From: Rhynchopus sp. YZ270_cl-10
Lineage: Eukaryota > Euglenozoa > Diplonemea > Diplonemida > Diplonemidae
Direction: 5' to 3'
Assembly (NCBI GenBank): GCA_964035575.1
Contig: OZ037866.1
Coordinates: 682,001-746,000, forward strand
Length of the DNA: 64,000 nt
In this document: positions 31,701 through 42,558 of the stretch, piece by piece
How positions within the stretch are numbered: position 1 is the first letter of the stretch
How the letters are laid out: every line of letters begins with the position of its first letter
Made by a program: the position numbers and the translations under genes
Notes under the pieces: model-generated
The model's database searches: none
What the model saw: only the letters and a program-made list of their open reading frames with translations
What the model was told of the DNA's origin: nothing

Positions 31701-33636
31701 GCAGTTTGCGGAGTCGGGCCTGTACCCGTTTGACAAGGACCACGAGGCGAACTGCGACGCACCTGCGGCGGACGCAGGCGTGACGGAGATCAACAAGGAC
31801 TGCTTTGCGTACATGTCCTTCAGCCCGCTGAAGGAGCAGACCTTGGAGCTGGGGCTGTCGACGCTGGTTGTGCCGAAGGGGCTTGCGTTTTCAGGGCGCC
31901 TGAACTTCATCGGGTGGGAGATGGCGGCGGAGGTGGCGGTGAGCCCGACGCAGTTCTACGTGAACGCAACGATGGACCACATTGCGCTTCAGTTTGGCGG
32001 CGTCGACTTCATCCGGATCGGGTCGCACCTGAACGCTGCGAAGGAGGCGGCGGGCGGGGCACGGTTCCTGGTGGACCTGAACATTGCCCCTCCGGCCGCA
32101 GAGGTGAACATCCAGGGGGCGTTTGACATCCCGCTCCTGCGGTCGTACGGTGCGCTGCTGCTGATTGTGGACTCGGAGAAGCTGCACTTCGCAGGGGAGA
32201 TGAACCTGTTTGACGGGGCACTGACGTCTACGGCGGAGGTGTACTTCCCGTGGGACTTCACGTCCTTCCACATGAGCCTGTCGGACATGACCTTCCTGTA
32301 CGGGGTGGTGAAGGTGAAGCAGGTGATGTTTGAGTACGACACGGCAGCACCGGTCCCGTACGCCATCTTCAACAGCGACATCTCGGTGCTCTTTGCCGTG
32401 AACGTGCAGACGACGCTGTCTGTGCAGGGGGACACGATTGCCTTCTCCCTCGGTGTGGCTGTGCTGGGTGTGCAGAACACGATTTCCGGGACTGCGGAGA
32501 TCAACACAAACAACTTCCTGAACTCGGAGTTCGCCATCTCTGTGTCCTCGGACCTGGACCCGACGGTGGTGATTGCGGCTGTTGTGGACGGGGCGAAGGC
32601 GGTGGCGTCAACTGCGGTGGGTGTGTGGAACACTGTGAGTGGACAGGTGTCGTCGGCGTGGACGAGTGTGAAGAACCAGTTCAACCAGGCACCGCTGAAC
32701 CGCATGGTGAGTGCGATTGGGGACTTCCTCTCGGACATGAGGACGGTGCTGAACAACATTGCAAATGCGCTGAGCCAGGCGAGCCTGAGCGACCTGGTGT
32801 CGCTGTCGAAGGACTTCGCGAACGGGGACTTCAGTTCGCTCGGGGACGCGACCTTCAACCTCGCCGGGGCATTCGGGCTGTCTGGGACAGAGGGCCACAC
32901 GGAGGTGGACGCAGGCGAAGGGGAGAACGAGTATGGCTGCAGATGGAAGAAAATCAAGTACTACGAGTGCTTCATGACGCCCGAGGCGTGCGCACCGCAG
33001 ACATGCACGGGTGGCGACTGCACTGCGGCCAAGTGCACAGGGGGCGACTGCACGAAGGTGTGCGTCGGGTGCTGTGGGTTCAAGAAGTGCAAGAAGACGT
33101 GCACACCGCAAGTATGCACCCCGAAGGTATGCACCCCGGTTGTGTGCACGCCGGGGGTCTGCACACCTGCCTTCAAGACGTGCGGGAGTGCGAAGTATGG
33201 GAGCCGTTTCCCGGACAAGGCGTGCATGCAGGAGATTGCAGATGCAGCGAAGCAGGTGGAGGACGACCTGATTGTGATGAAGAGAAAGGACGATGCCGTC
33301 ACATCCTCGCAGACAAAGAACCCTGCCCTTGCCGGGCTTGCGGCCGGGACGACTGTGCCGCAGCCGTCGGTGTTGAACGTGGCCCTCACACTCCCTGTTG
33401 GCCAGACAAGCACGACAGGGGACCTTGCCTCCGACGTCGACGTTCTGGCGGGGCCTTGCGGGGGAGTGGCGGGCACGCAGCGCACGACGGTGACCGGGGC
33501 GGCCTTCAACATGGCGACCCTTGCGGACTACAAGATCTCTCTCGCAGCGGCACAGGGGGCTCTGTCCTCGGGTATCGAGGCCACGTTGCTGTCGAAGCAG
33601 TGTGGGCTGGACTCGGAGATCCTTGACGAGGTTTAA
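28777..33636 (+). CDS. Large secreted cysteine-rich protein, array copy 2
   Basis: 1619 residues, same architecture as copy 1: signal peptide, Cys-rich repeats, long beta-like region, VCTP repeats. It lacks one Gly: SLDSIIVGRVG against SLDSIIGVGRVG, an in-frame 3-bp loss around 30656. No other difference was noticed. The frame is open upstream of the signal peptide back to 28657, but the homologous start in copy 1 and the signal peptide favour 28777. Confidence 0.9.
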   Translation: MVWDRLCVLLLLLAGVRCEEEATTGEPLTLGVLGDGLENALDGFRGTVVNSVMNLAESKMEKLGITDAFESAFKDAQVLADLKDKIEVGLSDMTAYFESGEAFDGVEMVLDQLAPALDMMSGVCSQETGEARREAAFLQAKETFLRKQEAKAKNRTANAAAAAFARPLFTATLGVSLPEVPIQLTTNWKAAFQVGGGVSFGINTAQPELFTGIGVGLSFGFSKGQKECLTDDECTSSLRAAAVCESQKCVKTCDADGASTCGPNEVCENGRCYVNSCTGPTDCPIVGETCLNGECVPEHGTLCTGDSDCSVTETCVDGLCVEPTSAGCTQDLDCTVAGETCRPSGLCGVACTEDSECGIGEECGVDNTCVDEVLKRRASVLAETTPTPTKEGFWSKVGDSVGVSLDWFKEASSFSGFSFVVAISNEFLKEKYGIQDIHVILGHPHYQCLGEPDMTSAKWWGGVAFGGFGVTLAPTEDAPSASPKKEASKLALSNVDKIMSLKEVFPQDLVAKQSDFVTLLQSFDGIGFAESITLEDSSDGVSLKYASKDCPGADTASETQQAAAQHAEAQQAEAKGQGRDAEAQSDAASDLVTFLKQATNIVTKGEILMPFCAGNCGPTNSSLDSIIVGRVGQPATCNGVEASVSVETLTVGSLAHLITAGELASVGETMMESDIMKTVLSLGIQDTTLSFGVTTDGIKLAAVGSPLLPETTGSAFVSLLKDMVEEIQLGASASLAYSGVLELELRVGTEADTDDSQAFRVSDATGTYGASTYMRYIVDAIGSTAPPRQELGMTFPFIVCVDDCNDSEKRKDIYFNGDLSIIVTPTAQILRGSIVAAGWWYESFEIPFIHLGDMVLGMDWDLKSPLPTGLVLGAAACIGRQDNCVDQVQPYVEARAYIGLSATLPEDNFFVVMVSELTIGAIADFVSAEVPWLVLLTGEASEAGLAAAEAAFEALGVDVSEVTSTLENIQKALPPQFAESGLYPFDKDHEANCDAPAADAGVTEINKDCFAYMSFSPLKEQTLELGLSTLVVPKGLAFSGRLNFIGWEMAAEVAVSPTQFYVNATMDHIALQFGGVDFIRIGSHLNAAKEAAGGARFLVDLNIAPPAAEVNIQGAFDIPLLRSYGALLLIVDSEKLHFAGEMNLFDGALTSTAEVYFPWDFTSFHMSLSDMTFLYGVVKVKQVMFEYDTAAPVPYAIFNSDISVLFAVNVQTTLSVQGDTIAFSLGVAVLGVQNTISGTAEINTNNFLNSEFAISVSSDLDPTVVIAAVVDGAKAVASTAVGVWNTVSGQVSSAWTSVKNQFNQAPLNRMVSAIGDFLSDMRTVLNNIANALSQASLSDLVSLSKDFANGDFSSLGDATFNLAGAFGLSGTEGHTEVDAGEGENEYGCRWKKIKYYECFMTPEACAPQTCTGGDCTAAKCTGGDCTKVCVGCCGFKKCKKTCTPQVCTPKVCTPVVCTPGVCTPAFKTCGSAKYGSRFPDKACMQEIADAAKQVEDDLIVMKRKDDAVTSSQTKNPALAGLAAGTTVPQPSVLNVALTLPVGQTSTTGDLASDVDVLAGPCGGVAGTQRTTVTGAAFNMATLADYKISLAAAQGALSSGIEATLLSKQCGLDSEILDEV

Positions 33637-35591
33637 AAAGATGACATGCGCGTACACGTTATTTTTACTTTGCACTTTTATTTCTACAAAACAAAAAAAA
33701 AAAAAAAAAAGACAGGGGGGTGGCGAGAAAACATTTGTCACGTCAGTCCTTCTGGTGGCAGCACAGACACGAGAGTTTTTTTTTTGTTTGTTTGTTTGTT
33801 CTCTCTCTCTCTCTCTCTTCGAAAACTTGTTGCCATCAACTTCACTTTTGTTGTCGACCTCTAGCTTGTGTCCCTTTTCCCTCCCACCCCACTACTAGGA
33901 TTCTATGCATGTACCTGGGGGTCCCATTGGCCCGCAGGTCTTTTTGTAGGTGAGCTAAGTACTACATGAAACTCAGGCTCATCTTACCAACATTTTTTTC
34001 TTCTTTTTTCTTTTTCCTTTTTTGCGATTCTCTTGAAGAAACACTTTGCACAACCTAGAACAAAGAAGACGGGCTCCACTCTTAAACGTAATCGTAGGTA
34101 CCAACCCAGGTTGCGTTGTGTGTTGTGTGTAATTGCAACACTGAGCGGGTCTGCTCCTCAATGTTACCCCTTCACCCCTCACCTCACCCCACCTCTGATT
34201 TTTTTTTTGTTTTTTTTTGTTCTCTTTGTGGATGCTTGAGAGTCGAGCAAGACTTTTTTTTGCATTACCCCTTTGGGAACGTTGTGTGTGTTGGCTGCAG
34301 GAGTAGCAGTAGCAGTGCTAAGTGCTAAGTGCTAGTAGGTGTGCACCGCTCTTCCACCTCGTGGGTAGTGTCTATGCATGTGTCTATTATGTCTCTGTCT
34401 ACGGCTACGGCTACGGCTATGCCTGCAGCTACCACCCCCTACTGTGTGTTTGCTCTTGCGGATGCCACAACAGTCATGCGTTTGCAACGGGGGTTTACGT
34501 ACGTCGGCTCGTGGTTAGCATGAGATCGTTGTATTTGCTCCCTGCGCACACACATTGATATCGCCGAAACTGTAACTGTGCACTTTCTACAGGCCGTATT
34601 GCTATCATGTAAAAAAATGCAAAAAAAAGTAGCAAGAACAGGCCAGGGATGTATTGTGCACGTGAAGTTTCGCTGTCGCTGGTTCGCAAAAACAAACTTT
34701 GATTTCCACCCCCACCTTCTTCCATCTTCCATCCTCCATCTATTGTTTGCTGAGGTGACTAAGACTCACCTTGAGGCTTCGGGTCATCCTCTTGCACACC
34801 TTTTGTTTATTTATTTGTTTCTTTTTATTTTGGTTGTGTCCCTATCAAGCGTGTGCCTGCACAGCAGTGTGAAGACACAGAGCACAACAGGGAGACAACA
34901 CAGCACAGCTGATTTTCTTTGCGCGTAACCATTTTGTTTGTGCCCTTTTCAGTAGGGGACATGATTTTGTTTGCTGAATACAAAAATAAAATGCGTGTGT
35001 GTGCACGAGATGCAAATTCCTCTTTATTCTTTATTATTCTTTATTATTCTTTTGCTTTAGCTTTTGTTTTTATGAAATAAGATGCTGATGGACCACCCCC
35101 ATCATTCTTTCTTTCTTTCCAAGAATTTATCTTATTCACTTTGTTTGCCACAGAAGAAATACCCGAAGCGTAGCGCAGCTTCTATCGTTAGAGAGCGTTG
35201 TTGTTCTCCAACAGAAGCACGCAACCATATCAGGTACATCTTTTCCCCTTCGTTTCTAGACGCAGGGCAACACTGATATCTGACTGAGGCTTTTGCAGAG
35301 ACACCTGAGAACCGGTCGCGGCTCTCTCGTGCTGTGTCTGTGTGTCTGCCTTCTGGAAGGTATTGTTTTCCCTGCGCAGGAATCCTCCCACTCCACAACA
35401 AAACAAGCCAAACATTCATATCACGACAACCAGGTAGAAAAAAATGAAGGAAAAAAAAACATGATAGATTTTTGTTACTGTATTGCTCAGGAGAACTCGC
35501 CCCTTCCCTCTGGTTTTTGACACTTTTTCACACTCATACACACACAGATATTTATAACAAAGAAACAACAAGAAGGAAAAGCACCGGAACA
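33637..35591. other. Spacer 2 of the tandem array
   Basis: 1955 bp, matching spacer 1 base for base in every stretch compared, including the H1 hairpins and homopolymers. No gene seen. Confidence 0.6.
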
Positions 35592-38500
35592 ATGGTGTGG
35601 GACCGGCTGTGTGTGCTGCTTCTGCTGCTGGCAGGCGTGCGGTGTGAGGAAGAAGCAACGACAGGAGAGCCGCTTACGCTGGGCGTGCTCGGAGACGGCC
35701 TGGAGAATGCCCTCGACGGCTTCAGGGGGACTGTTGTGAACTCGGTGATGAACCTCGCAGAGAGCAAGATGGAGAAGCTGGGGATCACGGACGCGTTTGA
35801 GTCGGCGTTTAAGGACGCGCAGGTTCTGGCGGACCTGAAGGACAAGATTGAGGTCGGTCTCTCGGACATGACGGCGTACTTTGAATCCGGGGAGGCGTTT
35901 GACGGGGTTGAGATGGTGCTTGACCAGCTGGCGCCTGCGCTGGACATGATGAGTGGTGTGTGCAGCCAGGAGACGGGGGAGGCGAGACGTGAGGCTGCGT
36001 TCTTGCAGGCAAAGGAGACGTTCCTGCGGAAGCAGGAGGCGAAGGCGAAGAACAGAACGGCGAATGCGGCTGCTGCGGCGTTTGCGAGGCCACTCTTTAC
36101 GGCGACTCTGGGGGTGTCGTTGCCCGAGGTGCCGATCCAGCTGACAACAAACTGGAAGGCGGCGTTCCAGGTCGGGGGCGGGGTCAGCTTTGGTATCAAC
36201 ACGGCCCAGCCAGAGCTCTTCACTGGGATTGGTGTCGGACTCTCGTTTGGGTTCTCGAAGGGACAGAAGGAGTGCCTCACCGATGACGAGTGCACGTCGA
36301 GTCTGCGGGCGGCGGCGGTGTGCGAGAGCCAGAAGTGTGTGAAGACGTGTGACGCAGACGGCGCGTCGACGTGCGGGCCGAACGAGGTGTGTGAGAACGG
36401 GCGTTGCTACGTGAACTCCTGCACAGGCCCCACCGACTGTCCGATTGTGGGGGAGACGTGCCTGAACGGAGAGTGTGTGCCGGAACACGGGACCCTGTGC
36501 ACAGGCGACTCGGACTGCTCTGTGACGGAGACCTGCGTGGACGGGCTGTGTGTCGAGCCCACGTCCGCTGGATGCACGCAGGATCTGGACTGCACGGTTG
36601 CTGGGGAGACGTGCCGTCCGTCTGGTCTGTGCGGGGTTGCGTGCACAGAGGACAGTGAGTGCGGCATTGGGGAGGAATGCGGTGTGGACAACACTTGCGT
36701 TGACGAGGTCTTGAAAAGACGGGCGAGCGTGCTTGCAGAGACAACGCCGACGCCTACGAAGGAGGGGTTTTGGTCGAAGGTGGGGGACTCGGTCGGGGTG
36801 TCGCTGGACTGGTTCAAGGAGGCAAGCTCCTTCAGCGGGTTTTCGTTTGTGGTGGCGATTTCGAACGAGTTCCTGAAGGAGAAGTACGGGATCCAGGACA
36901 TCCACGTGATCCTCGGGCACCCGCACTACCAGTGCCTCGGGGAGCCGGACATGACATCGGCGAAGTGGTGGGGAGGGGTGGCGTTCGGGGGTTTCGGTGT
37001 GACGCTCGCCCCTACGGAGGACGCGCCTTCAGCAAGCCCGAAGAAGGAGGCGAGCAAGCTGGCCCTCTCGAATGTGGACAAGATCATGTCGCTGAAGGAG
37101 GTGTTCCCACAGGACCTGGTGGCGAAGCAGAGCGACTTTGTGACGCTGCTGCAGAGCTTTGACGGGATTGGGTTTGCGGAGTCGATCACACTCGAGGACT
37201 CGAGCGACGGGGTGAGCTTGAAGTATGCGAGCAAGGACTGCCCGGGGGCGGATACGGCGTCTGAGACGCAGCAGGCTGCGGCGCAGCACGCTGAGGCGCA
37301 GCAGGCGGAGGCGAAGGGGCAGGGACGGGACGCCGAGGCACAGAGCGACGCTGCGTCGGACCTGGTCACCTTCCTGAAGCAGGCAACAAACATTGTGACG
37401 AAGGGGGAGATTCTGATGCCGTTCTGCGCCGGGAACTGCGGCCCCACAAACAGCTCGCTGGACTCGATCATCGGTGTGGGGCGGGTGGGCCAGCCGGCGA
37501 CGTGCAACGGGGTGGAGGCAAGCGTGTCTGTGGAGACGCTCACGGTGGGGAGCCTGGCGCACCTGATCACGGCCGGGGAGCTTGCGAGTGTCGGGGAGAC
37601 GATGATGGAGAGCGACATCATGAAGACTGTGCTGTCTCTGGGGATCCAGGACACGACGCTGAGCTTTGGGGTGACGACGGACGGGATCAAGCTGGCTGCG
37701 GTCGGGAGTCCGCTTCTGCCCGAGACGACGGGGAGCGCCTTTGTGTCGCTGCTGAAGGACATGGTGGAGGAGATCCAGCTGGGGGCTTCGGCATCGCTGG
37801 CGTACTCTGGGGTGCTGGAGCTGGAGCTGCGTGTGGGGACGGAGGCGGACACGGACGATTCGCAGGCCTTCCGTGTGTCTGACGCGACGGGGACGTACGG
37901 GGCCTCGACGTACATGCGGTACATTGTGGATGCGATTGGGAGCACTGCGCCGCCGCGGCAGGAGCTTGGGATGACGTTCCCGTTCATTGTGTGTGTGGAC
38001 GACTGCAACGACTCGGAGAAGCGGAAGGACATCTACTTCAACGGCGACCTGTCGATCATTGTGACGCCGACGGCACAGATCCTGCGCGGGTCGATCGTCG
38101 CTGCGGGGTGGTGGTACGAGTCCTTTGAGATCCCGTTCATCCACCTCGGGGACATGGTGCTCGGGATGGACTGGGACCTGAAGTCGCCCCTGCCGACCGG
38201 GCTGGTGCTGGGGGCGGCTGCGTGCATCGGGCGCCAGGACAACTGTGTGGACCAGGTGCAGCCGTACGTGGAGGCGAGGGCGTACATCGGGCTGAGTGCG
38301 ACGCTGCCTGAGGACAACTTCTTTGTGGTGATGGTGTCGGAGCTGACAATTGGGGCGATTGCAGACTTTGTTTCGGCGGAGGTGCCGTGGCTGGTGCTGC
38401 TCACCGGGGAGGCGTCGGAGGCGGGGCTTGCTGCGGCAGAGGCAGCGTTCGAGGCCCTGGGGGTGGACGTGTCTGAGGTGACGTCGACGCTGGAGAACAT

Positions 38501-40454
38501 CCAGAAGGCACTCCCGCCGCAGTTTGCGGAGTCGGGCCTGTACCCGTTTGACAAGGACCACGAGGCGAACTGCGACGCACCTGCGGCGGACGCAGGCGTG
38601 ACGGAGATCAACAAGGACTGCTTTGCGTACATGTCCTTCAGCCCGCTGAAGGAGCAGACCTTGGAGCTGGGGCTGTCGACGCTGGTTGTGCCGAAGGGGC
38701 TTGCGTTTTCAGGGCGCCTGAACTTCATCGGGTGGGAGATGGCGGCGGAGGTGGCGGTGAGCCCGACGCAGTTCTACGTGAACGCAACGATGGACCACAT
38801 TGCGCTTCAGTTTGGCGGCGTCGACTTCATCCGGATCGGGTCGCACCTGAACGCTGCGAAGGAGGCGGCGGGCGGGGCACGGTTCCTGGTGGACCTGAAC
38901 ATTGCCCCTCCGGCCGCAGAGGTGAACATCCAGGGGGCGTTTGACATCCCGCTCCTGCGGTCGTACGGTGCGCTGCTGCTGATTGTGGACTCGGAGAAGC
39001 TGCACTTCGCAGGGGAGATGAACCTGTTTGACGGGGCACTGACGTCTACGGCGGAGGTGTACTTCCCGTGGGACTTCACGTCCTTCCACATGAGCCTGTC
39101 GGACATGACCTTCCTGTACGGGGTGGTGAAGGTGAAGCAGGTGATGTTTGAGTACGACACGGCAGCACCGGTCCCGTACGCCATCTTCAACAGCGACATC
39201 TCGGTGCTCTTTGCCGTGAACGTGCAGACGACGCTGTCTGTGCAGGGGGACACGATTGCCTTCTCCCTCGGTGTGGCTGTGCTGGGTGTGCAGAACACGA
39301 TTTCCGGGACTGCGGAGATCAACACAAACAACTTCCTGAACTCGGAGTTCGCCATCTCTGTGTCCTCGGACCTGGACCCGACGGTGGTGATTGCGGCTGT
39401 TGTGGACGGGGCGAAGGCGGTGGCGTCAACTGCGGTGGGTGTGTGGAACACTGTGAGTGGACAGGTGTCGTCGGCGTGGACGAGTGTGAAGAACCAGTTC
39501 AACCAGGCACCGCTGAACCGCATGGTGAGTGCGATTGGGGACTTCCTCTCGGACATGAGGACGGTGCTGAACAACATTGCAAATGCGCTGAGCCAGGCGA
39601 GCCTGAGCGACCTGGTGTCGCTGTCGAAGGACTTCGCGAACGGGGACTTCAGTTCGCTCGGGGACGCGACCTTCAACCTCGCCGGGGCATTCGGGCTGTC
39701 TGGGACAGAGGGCCACACGGAGGTGGACGCAGGCGAAGGGGAGAACGAGTATGGCTGCAGATGGAAGAAAATCAAGTACTACGAGTGCTTCATGACGCCC
39801 GAGGCGTGCGCACCGCAGACATGCACGGGTGGCGACTGCACTGCGGCCAAGTGCACAGGGGGCGACTGCACGAAGGTGTGCGTCGGGTGCTGTGGGTTCA
39901 AGAAGTGCAAGAAGACGTGCACACCGCAAGTATGCACCCCGAAGGTATGCACCCCGGTTGTGTGCACGCCGGGGGTCTGCACACCTGCCTTCAAGACGTG
40001 CGGGAGTGCGAAGTATGGGAGCCGTTTCCCGGACAAGGCGTGCATGCAGGAGATTGCAGATGCAGCGAAGCAGGTGGAGGACGACCTGATTGTGATGAAG
40101 AGAAAGGACGATGCCGTCACATCCTCGCAGACAAAGAACCCTGCCCTTGCCGGGCTTGCGGCCGGGACGACTGTGCCGCAGCCGTCGGTGTTGAACGTGG
40201 CCCTCACACTCCCTGTTGGCCAGACAAGCACGACAGGGGACCTTGCCTCCGACGTCGACGTTCTGGCGGGGCCTTGCGGGGGAGTGGCGGGCACGCAGCG
40301 CACGACGGTGACCGGGGCGGCCTTCAACATGGCGACCCTTGCGGACTACAAGATCTCTCTCGCAGCGGCACAGGGGGCTCTGTCCTCGGGTATCGAGGCC
40401 ACGTTGCTGTCGAAGCAGTGTGGGCTGGACTCGGAGATCCTTGACGAGGTTTAA
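35592..40454 (+). CDS. Large secreted cysteine-rich protein, array copy 3
   Basis: 1620 residues, the same protein as copy 1 as far as can be read, including the Gly missing from copy 2. It is the last gene of the array. The downstream spacer keeps identity to 42266 and then diverges. Apparently intact, so all three copies could contribute dosage. Confidence 0.9.
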   Translation: MVWDRLCVLLLLLAGVRCEEEATTGEPLTLGVLGDGLENALDGFRGTVVNSVMNLAESKMEKLGITDAFESAFKDAQVLADLKDKIEVGLSDMTAYFESGEAFDGVEMVLDQLAPALDMMSGVCSQETGEARREAAFLQAKETFLRKQEAKAKNRTANAAAAAFARPLFTATLGVSLPEVPIQLTTNWKAAFQVGGGVSFGINTAQPELFTGIGVGLSFGFSKGQKECLTDDECTSSLRAAAVCESQKCVKTCDADGASTCGPNEVCENGRCYVNSCTGPTDCPIVGETCLNGECVPEHGTLCTGDSDCSVTETCVDGLCVEPTSAGCTQDLDCTVAGETCRPSGLCGVACTEDSECGIGEECGVDNTCVDEVLKRRASVLAETTPTPTKEGFWSKVGDSVGVSLDWFKEASSFSGFSFVVAISNEFLKEKYGIQDIHVILGHPHYQCLGEPDMTSAKWWGGVAFGGFGVTLAPTEDAPSASPKKEASKLALSNVDKIMSLKEVFPQDLVAKQSDFVTLLQSFDGIGFAESITLEDSSDGVSLKYASKDCPGADTASETQQAAAQHAEAQQAEAKGQGRDAEAQSDAASDLVTFLKQATNIVTKGEILMPFCAGNCGPTNSSLDSIIGVGRVGQPATCNGVEASVSVETLTVGSLAHLITAGELASVGETMMESDIMKTVLSLGIQDTTLSFGVTTDGIKLAAVGSPLLPETTGSAFVSLLKDMVEEIQLGASASLAYSGVLELELRVGTEADTDDSQAFRVSDATGTYGASTYMRYIVDAIGSTAPPRQELGMTFPFIVCVDDCNDSEKRKDIYFNGDLSIIVTPTAQILRGSIVAAGWWYESFEIPFIHLGDMVLGMDWDLKSPLPTGLVLGAAACIGRQDNCVDQVQPYVEARAYIGLSATLPEDNFFVVMVSELTIGAIADFVSAEVPWLVLLTGEASEAGLAAAEAAFEALGVDVSEVTSTLENIQKALPPQFAESGLYPFDKDHEANCDAPAADAGVTEINKDCFAYMSFSPLKEQTLELGLSTLVVPKGLAFSGRLNFIGWEMAAEVAVSPTQFYVNATMDHIALQFGGVDFIRIGSHLNAAKEAAGGARFLVDLNIAPPAAEVNIQGAFDIPLLRSYGALLLIVDSEKLHFAGEMNLFDGALTSTAEVYFPWDFTSFHMSLSDMTFLYGVVKVKQVMFEYDTAAPVPYAIFNSDISVLFAVNVQTTLSVQGDTIAFSLGVAVLGVQNTISGTAEINTNNFLNSEFAISVSSDLDPTVVIAAVVDGAKAVASTAVGVWNTVSGQVSSAWTSVKNQFNQAPLNRMVSAIGDFLSDMRTVLNNIANALSQASLSDLVSLSKDFANGDFSSLGDATFNLAGAFGLSGTEGHTEVDAGEGENEYGCRWKKIKYYECFMTPEACAPQTCTGGDCTAAKCTGGDCTKVCVGCCGFKKCKKTCTPQVCTPKVCTPVVCTPGVCTPAFKTCGSAKYGSRFPDKACMQEIADAAKQVEDDLIVMKRKDDAVTSSQTKNPALAGLAAGTTVPQPSVLNVALTLPVGQTSTTGDLASDVDVLAGPCGGVAGTQRTTVTGAAFNMATLADYKISLAAAQGALSSGIEATLLSKQCGLDSEILDEV

Positions 40455-42558
40455 AAAGATGACATGCGCGTACACGTTATTTTTACTTTGCACTTTTATT
40501 TCTACAAAACAAAAAAAAAAAAAAAAAAGACAGGGGGGTGGCGAGAAAACATTTGTCACGTCAGTCCTTCTGGTGGCAGCACAGACACGAGAGTTTTTTT
40601 TTTGTTTGTTTGTTTGTTCTCTCTCTCTCTCTCTCTTCGAAAACTTGTTGCCATCAACTTCACTTTTGTTGTCGACCTCTAGCTTGTGTCCCTTTTCCCT
40701 CCCACCCCACTACTAGGATTCTATGCATGTACCTGGGGGTCCCATTGGCCCGCAGGTCTTTTTGTAGGTGAGCTAAGTACTACATGAAACTCAGGCTCAT
40801 CTTACCAACATTTTTTTCTTCTTTTTTCTTTTTCCTTTTTTGCGATTCTCTTGAAGAAACACTTTGCACAACCTAGAACAAAGAAGACGGGCTCCACTCT
40901 TAAACGTAATCGTAGGTACCAACCCAGGTTGCGTTGTGTGTTGTGTGTAATTGCAACACTGAGCGGGTCTGCTCCTCAATGTTACCCCTTCACCCCTCAC
41001 CTCACCCCACCTCTGATTTTTTTTTTGTTTTTTTTTGTTCTCTTTGTGGATGCTTGAGAGTCGAGCAAGACTTTTTTTTGCATTACCCCTTTGGGAACGT
41101 TGTGTGTGTTGGCTGCAGGAGTAGCAGTAGCAGTGCTAAGTGCTAAGTGCTAGTAGGTGTGCACCGCTCTTCCACCTCGTGGGTAGTGTCTATGCATGTG
41201 TCTATTATGTCTCTGTCTACGGCTACGGCTACGGCTATGCCTGCAGCTACCACCCCCTACTGTGTGTTTGCTCTTGCGGATGCCACAACAGTCATGCGTT
41301 TGCAACGGGGGTTTACGTACGTCGGCTCGTGGTTAGCATGAGATCGTTGTATTTGCTCCCTGCGCACACACATTGATATCGCCGAAACTGTAACTGTGCA
41401 CTTTCTACAGGCCGTATTGCTATCATGTAAAAAAATGCAAAAAAAAGTAGCAAGAACAGGCCAGGGATGTATTGTGCACGTGAAGTTTCGCTGTCGCTGG
41501 TTCGCAAAAACAAACTTTGATTTCCACCCCCACCTTCTTCCATCTTCCATCCTCCATCTATTGTTTGCTGAGGTGACTAAGACTCACCTTGAGGCTTCGG
41601 GTCATCCTCTTGCACACCTTTTGTTTATTTATTTGTTTCTTTTTATTTTGGTTGTGTCCCTATCAAGCGTGTGCCTGCACAGCAGTGTGAAGACACAGAG
41701 CACAACAGGGAGACAACACAGCACAGCTGATTTTCTTTGCGCGTAACCATTTTGTTTGTGCCCTTTTCAGTAGGGGACATGATTTTGTTTGCTGAATACA
41801 AAAATAAAATGCGTGTGTGTGCACGAGATGCAAATTCCTCTTTATTCTTTATTATTCTTTATTATTCTTTTGCTTTAGCTTTTGTTTTTATGAAATAAGA
41901 TGCTGATGGACCACCCCCATCATTCTTTCTTTCTTTCCAAGAATTTATCTTATTCACTTTGTTTGCCACAGAAGAAATACCCGAAGCGTAGCGCAGCTTC
42001 TATCGTTAGAGAGCGTTGTTGTTCTCCAACAGAAGCACGCAACCATATCAGGTACATCTTTTCCCCTTCGTTTCTAGACGCAGGGCAACACTGATATCTG
42101 ACTGAGGCTTTTGCAGAGACACCTGAGAACCGGTCGCGGCTCTCTCGTGCTGTGTCTGTGTGTCTGCCTTCTGGAAGGTATTGTTTTCCCTGCGCAGGAA
42201 TCCTCCCACTCCACAACAAAACAAGCCAAACATTCATATCACGACAACCAGGTAGAAAAAAATGAAAAACAAAATGAACAATAGATAGCAGTTTTTACTG
42301 TATTGCTCTACTGAGCTCGCCCCCTCCCACGCGTTTGCGTGGTCTTCTGTCATCTTGTTTCACCCTGATCGCTCCGTACTATTTACTCACCGAACATCTC
42401 CATCGCAGTGAATACTCGTGCCCGTCTAGATGTTCTAATAGTAAAAGGTAGTTTACAGTCCTGCCTTTGTGCAAGGGTGTAGTGCTGTGCATGTACCCCG
42501 CCCCCCTTTCGTTTACATATATTTACGCATCAACCAACCTCCCATCAGGAAACACACC
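40455..42558. other. Spacer 3 and array edge
   Basis: Identical to the other spacers to 42266. Beyond that, 42267-42330 is a diverged relative of the usual sequence before the gene (TACTGTATTGCTC, CTCGCCCC), then unrelated sequence leads to the SGNH gene at 42559. This may be the ancestral array edge. Confidence 0.6.

Larger units (their letters stand above)
21896..42266 (+). repeat. Tandem array of three ~6.8-kb units
   Basis: Unit length is 6815-6818 bp (gene starts 21959, 28777, 35592; stops end 26821, 33636, 40454). Each unit is one gene plus a 1955-bp spacer. The copies look identical wherever compared, including an 18-A run downstream of each gene. The one difference found is a 3-bp deletion in copy 2. 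Homology begins at CACACTCATACACACACAG on the left and fails after 42266, where the third spacer continues into a diverged but recognisable relative (TTTACTGTATTGCTC...GCTCGCCCC). Recent amplification, gene conversion or an assembly effect are all possible. Confidence 0.9.
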
